A DNA stretch of 64,000 nucleotides from Pseudopyrenochaeta lycopersici (taxonomy: Eukaryota > Ascomycota > Dothideomycetes > Pleosporales > Pseudopyrenochaetaceae): contig NHZP01000010.1 in NCBI GenBank assembly GCA_003313425.1, forward strand, positions 1,116,001 through 1,180,000, in the 5' to 3' direction. Positions 48,775 to 58,883 of the stretch are shown here, piece after piece (position 1 is the first letter of the stretch; every line of letters begins with the position of its first letter). A program made the position numbers and the translations under genes. The notes below the pieces were generated by a model, which was given only the letters and a program-made list of their open reading frames with translations, was not told where the DNA came from and made no database searches.

Positions 48775-49893
48775 ATGTCACAAAAAACTGCGCTGCAGCG
48801 CCTACTCGACGAGCCCAAAGGCAAAAGAACTTATCAACCCAATCAAGCCTTCCTACTCCATGTTTTCTGGGAAGCACCCAATATCACCGCTGCTGAACGC
48901 GTACTTCGTGCGCTCCAGCGCTGCGCTGAGGCTACACACCGCGATACGCCATGCGTTCCGACGTACTACTTCCGCATTTCTACCCTGGAAGCTGATATCG
49001 TCGGCACAGCACCAAAGACGATAGGACAGCATCCTCAGATAGCTGCTGCCCGAAAGAAAGTCGAGGTTGGGGTGCCGAAGCCTGCAGTTATAGCAGATCT
49101 AATCAGACGAGGGCTGGATCCGGCACTGCTCGATATTCAACCCGATGAGCCGCTTCCTCCGTTTATGGAAGCACAAGCCACCCCAGTCATGTTGGAGTGT
49201 ACAGAGATATATCTTGATGAAAGAGCGTTCTTCGAACATGCAGGATCTAGAGATTATCTCTCAGCATACGGCGAAGTAATGATGCCTGGGCTGCAGAACT
49301 CTAACGTCACGATTCGGCTTGGCACACCGACCGCTGGTATCATCGACAAAATTTTGGTTCCGATGTTGCGTGAAAAGGCTGTGCCGATGGCAGCTGGGTA
49401 CCACTTATGGAGACGCCCCAAAGTGACAGCCGTTCCAGCTCCAGTACCAGATTTGATGTCGAGCGCAAGCAATGGACGTATATGCGATGCTGTTGGTGCC
49501 CTCATCGCCATGAATTTCCAAGACACGACAGACGCCACTAGAATCGTCGACAAGCTTCCCGACAAGCTGAAGAAACTCAGCACGACATTCGTTGGGTTTG
49601 CGCATCCCCTGCGCACGAACACGACCCGGATTCTTTGCGTATTGCCTGAGTTGGAGAGTGGTGAAAGTTTCTGGAAGGAGCTGAGTGCCGTATCTCTGGT
49701 GGGTTTAGAAATACATTGCGATAATCTGCTGCGAGAATCAATCTTAGAGATGGTAGAGCAGGCAGGATTTGGATGTCCCTACACCGTCAATAGTGTCCAG
49801 ACAGGCTACTTAGTGCACAGCTTGAGTCAGGCCCTGTTCGAGGAGGTTCCCAACAATATGTATGACTTAGAGACTACTAATCTAGACAAATAA
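48775..49893 (+). CDS. Hypothetical protein, 372 aa, single exon
   Basis: Continuous 372-residue frame from ATG 48775 (MSQKTALQRLLDEPKGKR) to TAA 49893 with balanced amino-acid composition and no intron. There is no signal peptide, membrane segment or family motif that I recognise. The N-terminal ~60 residues are basic and helical (AAERVLRALQRCAEATHRD); the middle is rich in Pro/Ala/Val (RPKVTAVPAPVPDL near residues 219-232); the C-terminus ends DLETTNLDK. Codon use is GC-balanced, unlike the AT-rich block ~200 bp upstream, so it has escaped RIP leakage. I call it a real gene because a long frame with normal third-position composition survives here; function unknown. Confidence 0.75.
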   Translation: MSQKTALQRLLDEPKGKRTYQPNQAFLLHVFWEAPNITAAERVLRALQRCAEATHRDTPCVPTYYFRISTLEADIVGTAPKTIGQHPQIAAARKKVEVGVPKPAVIADLIRRGLDPALLDIQPDEPLPPFMEAQATPVMLECTEIYLDERAFFEHAGSRDYLSAYGEVMMPGLQNSNVTIRLGTPTAGIIDKILVPMLREKAVPMAAGYHLWRRPKVTAVPAPVPDLMSSASNGRICDAVGALIAMNFQDTTDATRIVDKLPDKLKKLSTTFVGFAHPLRTNTTRILCVLPELESGESFWKELSAVSLVGLEIHCDNLLRESILEMVEQAGFGCPYTVNSVQTGYLVHSLSQALFEEVPNNMYDLETTNLDK

Positions 49894-50093
49894 TTAGTCA
49901 CCAGGTATTGTTCACGTCGCTATTGGCAATTTATCAAGCGTGCAGATAAGCCCTCCAAGTTTACATATTTGAATAAATTGCTTAATTCAACTGATCCGGA
50001 AAACTATCCGACATCGTTTTTCAAGAGTGGCAGTCATGCTTCACGACCAAGGTATGCGCAGGCATGGCAGCTATGCCGAAATTCAGGTCGATA

Positions 50094-50430
50094 GATGCTA
50101 GGCATTGAACACTTCGATACGCTTGAGAGCATATACCGAGTGGCACTCGCGCTTTGCAACCAGTCAGAGTACGCGGAGTCAGAGCGGCTGTTGCGACAGT
50201 AGGTTCAGCAGCGGGGGATAGCGCTAGGCGATGAAAATATGAACACGCTTGAGAATAGTACCTGTTGGCACCCGCGCTTGATATCTTGGATAATTCGCTA
50301 AGGCAGAGCAGCTGTGCGACATGTGGTCCTGTAGATGGAGAAGGTGCTAGGCGCTGAGCATGTGGACACACTCCAGAGCAAATACAGGCTGGTAGTGAGG
50401 CTTTGTGCTGTATATTCTGCGCTTCGTGTG
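50094..50430 (+). pseudogene. Degenerate TPR (kinesin light chain-like) repeat fragment
   Basis: One plus-strand frame shows about three 42-codon units: LGIEHFDTLESIYRVALAL...YAESERLLRQ, then LGDENMNTLENS, then LGAEHVDTLQSKYRL. The LG.EH..TL signature and A-helix spacing are those of the TPR_10/12 repeats found at the C-termini of fungal NB-ARC (NLR-like) proteins. Stops after LLRQ and further on, and a disordered second unit, make it a pseudogene. No NB-ARC or effector domain is visible upstream, so only a fragment survives. Confidence 0.7.
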
Positions 50431-51235
50431 ACAATATCTTCAGTGGTGCCTGGTTGGCACTGTAGAAGGCACATCGTTACGCCCACATGTTCTCTGTAGG
50501 TAGAGACTGTCCGACGAGTTCGATCACGACGCAAGCGTGACGTCGTGGAATAGCAGACAGCACAGAGTATTGCATGTTTCTCAAGAGAGTGAGCAGGCTG
50601 GGCGCCTCGGGCTGTGTGGTTGCATGCACACTTCCTCTTCATTCAGAATGTCACCTGGGCCAGCGAAATTTAGTGGTAAAAGCTCGACGTTGTCTACATT
50701 ATATGAAGTTGAAGACTATGAACACTCAATTACGCTATTTAATGATTATGTAGCTGCTATTTTGCCTCCTTAACTCATGTCTACATTATCTAACACGTGC
50801 GAAGGACTGACGCTGGAAGCTAAGCCTGAGCAAGCGAGTTATGCTTGGACAAGCAATCTCATCTGAAGCCTGACATTAACACTACTAGAATACGGCTAAT
50901 CCGCTTCCTTCTTTTCTATAAAACAAGGGTGTGCAGCTCTCGCTTATCTTTTTTGCGCAACAGATTCTCCTATGGTAATTAGCTTGCAGAGATAGTAAGG
51001 TGCACGAAACAAACTCTTTCGAAAAAAATACCTAGGTCTACACTTTTATGAGCTCTTAGGTGAATGCACGATATGTTAAGTATGTCTAAGGTGTCCGAAA
51101 TAGTAGTGCTGAACACACTAGAAGCAAATCGTGGTATTCTAAAGTAAACAAGGGCTTAACAACGACGATATTAAGTACAGGTAAAGCTAACGAGTTCAAG
51201 TGTCTATTCTAAGATTATTTACGCATCGCGAGCGT
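50431..51235. other. Intergenic, no gene recognised
   Basis: Mixed-composition DNA between the TPR relic and the repeat fragment at 51236. A short plus frame at 50537-50773 has no recognisable feature and is not called. Confidence 0.5.
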
Positions 51236-51495
51236 TATTGTAACGAGATATCGTCAGTTTTAATCTTAGTGTTGCAGTACTATCGCGCTAGGCCGTTACA
51301 AGAGCTAGCGCGCATAGCGAAAAACCTGCTTAACACCTGCGCCAGCCGCGCGAACTAGAGAAGATAAGTATTATTCTCTGCTATAGCTAAGGTACAGTAA
51401 TATAGAGCTATCCCTTTACTATTATCTGTAGTGTAAAGTAAGTACTTTTACCTAAAATATATATTACAGGTATTAGTGTTACTATGCAAGTGAAT
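51236..51495 (+). repeat. Third, lightly mutated copy of the arm-end repeat
   Basis: Aligns to the first ~240 bp of the left arm (4275-4520): matching blocks include AATCTTAG, CGCTAGGCC...GAGCTAGCGCG, AAGATAAGTATTATTCTCT and GTAAAGTAAGTAC. It keeps CA/TG bases lost in the arms, so it approximates the unmutated terminus. It stands alone, so it is a solo end or truncated copy. Confidence 0.7.
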
Positions 51496-51817
51496 AGGCC
51501 AGCAGGCCTTAGTTGGTGGGATATTCCCTTGGCGTGTTAATAAGCGAAACATAGCACTGTAAATCATAGATATTACAGTTACAGAGCGTAAAGGCATAAA
51601 AAGAACCCCTAAATATTATATTATACACCCGTAATTATATTATACACCTAAAAAAAAAACCTAGAGCTTGTTATCCTCCTTCTCCTCTACTAACACCTCT
51701 AAATTATCTGCTAAATTACAGAGCGAGCAGATAACGCAGCGTAGAGCTAAAACCGTTAATATAGTATTAAGGTAGTAAAAAGAAGGAAAACGTACTATAA
51801 AAGCGAGAAATAGGAGT

Positions 51818-51853
51818 AGCAGCAGCAGCAGCAGCAGCAGCAGCGGCGGCGGC
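51818..51853. repeat. CAG/CGG trinucleotide run
   Basis: About nine CAG followed by CGG triplets in the 3' tail of the Helitron; poly-alanine when read on the minus strand. Confidence 0.85.
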
Positions 51854-52129
51854 AGCAACGGCACTAAGCGAGGCCGGAGGCGAGGGCTAAGGCGAGGGCA
51901 CACGCGAGGGGGCGGGCGAACTGACTAGAGAGACTACAGGAGAAGCTATATTTAGCTAGTATAAAGAAAGAAATAGAGTAAAAATAGAGAGGGGGAAGCC
52001 TTTTATACCTCTCTAGAGCAGGTAGTAGTAGTAGTAGTAGAAGTAGTAAAGATAAATTATAGGTAGAAATAAGAAGAAAGTAAGGTAGTAAAGTAAGAGT
52101 AAGCAGGACTATTTATAGTAAAAGGAAAG

Positions 52130-54400
52130 ATACTATAAAAGAACTTCTAGATATATAATATTTAAAATAGTATAGGAGGCTTACGGGTCTGTAGTAGAGG
52201 ATAGAGGTACTGTACTTATAGGAGGTAGAAAAAGAGACAGGCCTACTGTAGTAGTAATACAAGATATTGTAACGTAAAGCTAGCTGTGCGTAAAGACTAC
52301 GTATTGAAGGTTAACCCTAATAGTAGACAGTAACTAGCCCTGTAACTTATTTATAGTAATTGTAAAAGATAAATAGATAGGAAACTAAATATAAGTAACT
52401 GTAAAGAGTAACTCCCTGTTAGTAGACGTAAGCTTTATATAGGAAAGAAGACGTAACTAGCCTACAAATTTACTAGATAAGATTCGCGCTTTAAGGTAAC
52501 AAGGAGAGATCTAAGTAATAACTAAATAAGTTCCGTTACATAGGCCCTGCTTTAAGTACAAGTTCTATAAGAGAATTACTGGGGCGCTAATCTTTAGTAG
52601 TAACTGCGACGGCAGGAGACTAGGTGGTTTAAACGACTGTAAAAGCTCTGCAGGCAGGACATCCTAATTAGCAGTATCTTTAACCTTAGCTGTATTAATA
52701 GATAGTAACTCTACAGCTTTACTAGGAAACACCTGTAATAGCTTATAATTAATTGCAGCTATACTATTATTACGTATAGTAAGTATAGCGCGACTGCTAA
52801 ACGCCTGCTAGTCTATAATAGTATACTAGAAATAATCTAGTAGGTAAACGTAAGTAAGAAAGTCTGTTAGACTATAGAAGACTGTTAACTAAGAGAGAAG
52901 AATAATAGATCTGTTTATTTGCGGCGTAGCTAGCGTGCGCGCCTAGGCTATAAAACAGGTGTTCTCTACGCTAGAAAGCACCCGCATGTTTTAGCGTAAA
53001 TAGAAGATAGTTAATTCTAGCTAGATAAGGAAGGACTGCTAAAGGTAGGCAGATATAATAGCGGGCCGCTAACTACAACAAACAACTAGTAGAATCTGAG
53101 TAAAGTCGCTGCTAAAGACTATAGGCAGGCTGCTAAATAACGCAGTTAAATTACAGACGTCCTAGAGCATTTAATAAACCGCCTTAAAGCAGTAGTAGTA
53201 CTGTATAGGTACCTTATCCTAGATAATAAGCACGGCCGCACGTAGTAAATAACTAAGATTAGAAGCTGGAGAGACAGAGCAGATTATATTCTTGTAGATA
53301 TCTAGCAGGATCTAGAAACAAGAGTAGGCAGTGCAGCTGCTAGGGAGAAGGACAGTAGTAATTCTAGAAGACGCAACGTATAAAACAGCTTTTCTAAGAG
53401 GATAGTAGTAGGCGCAGAGGCAGCGCTAGAGGTAGGTCTTTCTAGTACCTACTAGACCCTAGATAAAAAAGTGTATAGTAGTAGGCGTATCGCGAATAGT
53501 AGTTATAACAGCGTTAAATATAGTAGACTAATTAGGATTTAGGCTATTAAACGTATCCTAAAAGATAGTATCCTCTACTTTAATATTATAAGCTAGCTCT
53601 GCAGCTAGAAGCTAATTACTAGACTGTAAGCCCTAGTTATACTACTACGATAGTAAAGAGAAGTTAGAAAGGTGCTTTCTAGAGTTAGTAAGAAGACTAG
53701 TAATAAGGTAAAGACTGTAATTAAGGTAGGCGTCTGCATTAGTAGAGATAGTAAGTGCTGCTATAATAGGAGGAAGATTATCGCATATATCTGTACAGAA
53801 GGTAGTCTAGATAGTAAGAGGGTTAGTAATAGGTCTAGTAAGAAGAGTAGTAATAAAAAAGGACTGTAAAACTAAGCTAGTAGTAAATAGAATAGTACTC
53901 TAGAAATAGGTAACCTAGTCCCTATTATACTATAGTAGGCCGCGAGCAGTAGCAGTAGCCTAAAAGGTTACATAAATAACACTATTAAATATGCGAAGGT
54001 TAGTATAAGAAGTTAGCCCGCGAATAACAGTAAGGAGAAGCCGCAGATAGTACTGCTTACCCTGCAGCGGACTATAAAAGTACATGCGGCTAATTACAAA
54101 ACCTTACTACTAAGAACGCTAAGTGCGCGTTAGCTAGTGCTATATAAAGCGGGACAGAAAGTCCTAGTATAGGACAGTACAGCTATTACTATACGCCTAG
54201 TTATACTAAAAGAAGGCTGTAAGCGTAGTTATAGATAGCTCTAGACAGCGTGTAAGGTCTGCTATAGAAGCTGTTTCTAGAAAGTAAAGTAGCTGCTAAT
54301 TAGGTAAATAAACAGCTAGCGAGATAACAGAAGGACGCTCTATATAAACAGGGAACTTAAATAACTACTAAATAGCCTTAGACAGACTTATATACTAACC
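52130..54400 (-). pseudogene. Helitron PIF1-like helicase relic
   Basis: A single minus-strand frame, broken only by TAG/TAA, reads through ~750 residues of a Helitron helicase. Recognisable parts: LAVYLPN.QLLYFLETAS (~54340); YYLRLLLTVIRGLTSY (~54040); GLQSSN.LLAAELAYNI (~53600); Walker A GLVGTRKTYL (~53430-53460); Walker B VLII.DKVPIQ, where Trp is a stop and Glu became Lys (~53205-53235); a SSDFTQILLVV stretch (~53100); and the C-terminal LCNGTQLVIT (~52535) and TITINK.QG (~52355). The order matches intact fungal Helitrons. The upstream Rep/HUH nuclease is missing: only ~340 bp separate the frame from the candidate 5' end. Confidence 0.88.
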
Positions 54401-54968
54401 TATACCTATTTGCTACCCTAGTAGTATATCTACCGTCTGCTATACAATCTAAGGTAGAAAGTCTTATTAGGCGAGGTCTAGTATCTATTAAATAACAGAC
54501 TACTCTTTAGTAGAGTATAGCTTACGCTTCTAGTAGTTACGCACGGCTTAAGGTAGGGTGCCTTTAAGGCGGCGTTTAAGTGTTAAACAAGGGACTGCAT
54601 ACAGCGCAGCTGCATAAGAAACTTTAGAAATTTAATTTTTTTAAAACTGCTGCTATAGCTAGCTCTACCATACCTTCTTTTTAAGCTATTTAGAGTTACT
54701 CTGTTAAGGCTATTACTATTTGTACGTGGCGGTACAGGTTGATTTTGGTGGGGTTGTCTACTAACTGGTTTTGCCTACTGAGTGGTGGAACACGTTATAC
54801 TTAGCGTATGCTTAGTAATGCTCTTACGCTTAACGTAGGGACACTATTGGCTACATTTCATGCACGGGCCACGAACACCAAAGAAATTCCTCCTGTCTTG
54901 TTCTCTGCACTACAAATCTACCCCATTGGTCGGCACACTGTGGCACCAACTCTTGCGTTCCGTGCACA

Positions 54969-56485
54969 ATGCCTTTATTGGATTCATTTTATTCTAAAAG
55001 TGCTCCTCCCCCGAGCTCGATGCCTTCCATTAGTGCGGTGGGAGCGTCCGTTGGAGCGGCTGTGGGAGCAGCTACACAGCGTGTGAAGCTTCCCGATTTC
55101 GGAAGGAACTTGTTTCGTGACCTGCACACGTCCCATTTGTACCTCATCATAGGAGCGGCATCTCTCAGCAGTCTACTTGTTTTTCGTTCCCTTGCAGGAT
55201 CTTCTGGTCTGGGAGATCTCAAGCCTATTCCGTCGCCTCGTCAAACACTCCCTCCGGAGGTTCTGCGGGCATCACCGTATCCTCCGAATGCGCTCGAAGG
55301 CGCAAGAGACCAGCAAACACCATATGGCAGCATTCGTATCTATGAGTGGGGCCCGAAGGACGGAAAGCGCGTGCTGCTGATCCATGGGATGTCCACACCA
55401 AGTGTCGTATTGAGTGACCTAGCGCACAAGCTAGTCAAGAAGGGCTGTCGCGTCATGCTATTTGGTATGTCAGTATTTCTATCGCTCCTCTACTCGATTT
55501 CCTCTATATCATGGCACATTTGTGATGATTTGGTGGTTTATTATGTACTTCGGCATATTCGACCATGCAGATGTACCTCCCTGCTGCCGCTTGAGTCAGC
55601 CTGCGAATGCGCCTTTTCTGTTACTTCGATCGGCCTCAATAATTGATGTCATAGGATGCTCTTGACTTCCACAGTATCTGGTTTTCGAAAATAAAATCTC
55701 TCTAACAAAAGCCAGATCTTTTCGGTCGAGGCTACTCTGCCGCTCCAGATCCGCGGATTTATCGCTATAACTCCGCACTTTATATCACACAGATCTCGCT
55801 ATGTCTCCAATCATCTCCTATATCTTGGTCATCGTTTACGATCGTCGGATACTCACTCGGGGGAGCCATCGCTGCTGAATTCACGTCCTACTTTCCCAAT
55901 CTCATCCGCGGACTTGTTCTCGTCGCTCCAGGAGGACTGATTCGCACCAACCGTACCAGCTGGAAGAGCAAGTTCATTTACTCTACTAGCAGCATTCTTC
56001 CTGAGTCTTTCGTGGAAAGGCTTGTGTCAAGAAGGCTACACAACAGTCCAGACCTTGCAAGCACTATTCAGCCGGACGCGCAGACCATCGAAAGTGGAGT
56101 TAGGTTCAATGGAGTGAGCCTTTCGGAAAGCCACGGCTCGGTTGCGGAGGTGGTAGATTGGCAGCTGCAGCACCACAAGGGTTTCGTTCCTGCTTTCATT
56201 TCGTCTATACGGTATGCACCAATCCACGAGCAGCATCACCGCTGGGCCCGCATCAAAAAGAATATCGAAAGAAAGCAAGGGCATCTGAAGGAGGTTTGGT
56301 TCGTGTTAGGCGAGATGGACCCAGTTGTTGTCGCAGAAGAGCTTATGGAAGACGCCAAGAGCGTACTTGGTGAAGAGCATGCGAAGTTCAGGCTAGTCAA
56401 AGGTGTTGGCCATGAGGTTGGAACCGAGCGGGTGGATGACATTGTCAAAGTGCTTGGCAGAGTCCTTGGGATGGGTAGTAAGTAA
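54969..56485 (+). CDS. Alpha/beta hydrolase, membrane-anchored, two exons
   Basis: Exons 54969-55464 and 55716-56485 (intron 251 bp, GTATGT...CCAG, branch-like CTAAC near 55702) encode 421 residues; the splice gives MLFDLFGRGYS. Visible: N-terminal Ser/Pro/Ala-rich stretch; one membrane segment at about residues 56-75 (LYLIIGAASLSSLLVF); oxyanion motif LLIHGMS; nucleophile elbow GYSLGG with Ser212; acid Asp367 in GEMDPVV; catalytic His398 in VGHEVG. This is the full triad in standard order, so it is probably an active serine hydrolase of the broad AB_hydrolase_1 type. Substrate unknown. Several retained-intron or alternative-frame ORFs across it are not genes. Start at 54969 is the first in-frame ATG; M18 is an alternative. 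Confidence 0.9.
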
Positions 56486-56719
56486 GCGTACGAATGCACA
56501 TCTGGTGAACAACATGTACCTTCGGAAAGACATACTCAACATGACCTATTTATTGGAAGGCATCGTCATTCTTCCTTAATCTCCTAGCCAAAATTGGAGT
56601 TTGTACATCTTGCCTGTGATGCGTACTATTCTACTGCATAAGAGCAAAAGTGACAGCAACTCTAGTGTAGTCACAGTTAGTATTGCTCCAGCGTTGTTTC
56701 GCCAAAAGTAGTCTATTAT

Positions 56720-56875
<156 letters not shown>

Positions 56876-57189
56876 GCCTAATACATTCAGATGTTCTACG
56901 GTTGTTTTGTTCGGAGACGAATTCGACAGGAAAACTGGCAGAGGTTTCATTTGACTCTAAGGATATCCGTGCGAGTGCCTGTCTTTGTTCACTTTTCAAA
57001 TGAGGAGGGAACCTGAAGGACAAAGTTCTGAACTTGCTTGTGAGATTCGCGCAAAATATGTGTCCCGTTTCAAACGTTTTTTAAACCGTCCTGCTAAGGT
57101 TTTCATTGTCCACATACTGAACTTCAACAACCTGGGCTTTATTTCTGTCATTCACTAGGCTTATAACTGTACTTTCCACAATTTGACGC

Positions 57190-57600
57190 CCTCTACTCAA
57201 ATATCGCAACGACTCGCAGGCGGAAGATAAATCTGCCGTGGTGGATGCTCCACCGTTCAGGCCTTATGTCTTCTTTCATAAGACCAGGCACTGCGGGCAA
57301 TGTCTCGGGCTGTTCTGGACTGTCACGCAGAGGTAAGTTTAGGAATGTCACCTCTTCATTCTCCCAGTGGATGTGGTAGCATCGCACCGAAATAGCATCA
57401 ATGACTTTCAGACCCGCCCGGCCCGAGGCCTTCGAGCGCGCCCACTCCACCCCGCTGTGAGAACTTTCTGACATTGCGATCCTGCTCTTACAGGCTTCGC
57501 TCAAAAGATAATGACATCATATCTTTGGCGGGCAAAAGTACTTACGGTTGTAGATCCAGCAACACCGACACCAGCAATGATAATATTGTACTGTCTATCC
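57190..57600 (-). pseudogene. Fragment of a flavin-dependent monooxygenase (weak)
   Basis: The minus strand at ~57545-57600 reads YNIIIAGVGVAGSTT, a beta-alpha-beta dinucleotide-binding start like those of salicylate-hydroxylase-type FAD monooxygenases. After a possible GTAAGT intron or gap, a 103-codon frame (57504-57193) gives SEACKSRIAMSESSHSGVE and CYHIHWENEEVTFLNLPL, resembling the following part of that family. The rest of the ~400-residue enzyme is absent and it ends in a stop. Assignment rests on short resemblance and should be treated as tentative. Confidence 0.35.
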
Positions 57601-58883
57601 AGATTAGTGTCAAAGATTCCTATATCGATGCCAATGTGTGCACGGAGATTTGGATGTCAGCTGGACTCTCACAGTCAGAAAAACACTTTGGATGCAACCC
57701 GCTTAGCCTAGGGCCCCACGTAGCGACTTTTGAAGCAGCACTTACCTAAGATGGCCTTCTTTGCTGGTACATGATGAAATGACTGCTCGCCAGAGAATCG
57801 GAGCGACTGGCTGATCACGCACTTTTAGTCCCTTTAATCTGTGCCTCGAGGCTCAGCTCCGCGTCATCAAAGCGGGTGTCGTCGACCCAACGGGTACTCA
57901 AATCGGGGTCAGAGTTAAAATCCTATATTTCAATTGTTTATCAGTGTCCTGCTTGCAACCGGCCCGCATATACTCCTATTTTACATGGTTTATCCGCATT
58001 CAAAGCTTTAAAAGGTGAGAGTATAGATATAGAGAAGCGGTATGATTTAGAAACTACCGTGCATCGTCACAGTGTCCTGTGTGGTAAACGTCGGCCTGGC
58101 TATTGAAGTTGCAATTCAGGGAGCTGGTCTTGGTGGCTTACTTGGCGCAGAACCGAACGCCGCCCGCGATCCCTACCGCCCATTATACTCAAATCCCAGC
58201 CGTCGCCTTCTCTCTGCTCTCCTATGTCTTCCATCTATGCCTCTGCAACGCGGACAATGCAGATAGCCGCATCCAAACTTTGCAAGTCGCAATTCAGCCG
58301 TGGCTGTATGCCCACCAGCGCTTGCAGCCGCGAAGGCGCCGCCGCAGTCACACGACTTTGTCCTTTCGGGTGAAGATGCGAGTTAACTAGGCATACCAAG
58401 ATAATCCTGCCTTGGTTGGTCTCTCAGACAAGGGGAATGGCTCGCTTGGCTGAAGGGCCTGTGGCGTTGATGGCGCTGCGTGAACGCCACCTTAACTAGA
58501 ACATCATTCTCTTCCGATGCCGATCAAACCAACTCGTCTCGTATACTTTCGTCCATGACGATGCGACAAACTCCGGTTATGAATTGGAAACACCAAATGC
58601 TAGCTCCATTGCATTCCATGCTTCGGTCATATTGCGAACCCCAAGTTTCAACATCGCGCAAATCGAGTCAAAATGTGGCGGACCCGAAGCCAGCTGCTTC
58701 GACTAACACTACCCTTTTGCGACATGGCGAGGCTCAAGGCGCTGCATCGCCGCTTGTTGTCAGCTAACACAGACCTCCGTTGGCCATTGGCTCAATTAGG
58801 CTACATAGGCAAGCGACCGCCAGCTCCTGAATTTACAGAGCCGGCCTGTATCATTCTCCAGGCATACACAATCCATTACCAGG
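57601..58883. other. Intergenic, possible further gene remnants
   Basis: No convincing gene. A plus-frame GAGLGG near 58115 resembles a flavoprotein motif but lies in a short frame without supporting context. The region probably includes the promoter of the membrane-protein gene at 58884. Confidence 0.4.

Larger units (their letters stand above)
51640..54742 (-). mobile_element. RIP-damaged, 5'-truncated Helitron
   Basis: Contains the Helitron helicase relic (next entry) on the minus strand. A candidate 5' end at 54742 (minus strand TCAACC, preceded by AAAA) sits beside a palindrome TGTACGTGGCGGTACA (54721-54736). The 3' end is unresolved: an A/T tract and duplicated TATTATACACC units lie near 51618-51650, but I could not fix a CTRR terminus with hairpin. 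RIP is moderate, much lighter than in the inverted repeat. Confidence 0.75.

Noticed and set aside
51661..51903. Minus-strand 80-codon ORF with poly-leucine
   Set aside because: It lies in the 3' tail of the Helitron and is driven by the CAG/CGG run; it is not the helicase frame and shows no domain.
54989..55778. Other ORFs overlapping the hydrolase, including one reading through its intron
   Set aside because: The spliced model restores a complete hydrolase with triad in order; the alternatives break it or end in the intron.
58072..58390. Short plus frames with GAGLGG, resembling a flavoprotein start
   Set aside because: No supporting sequence before or after the motif, no intron structure, and GC-rich alanine/glycine stretches produce such strings by chance.
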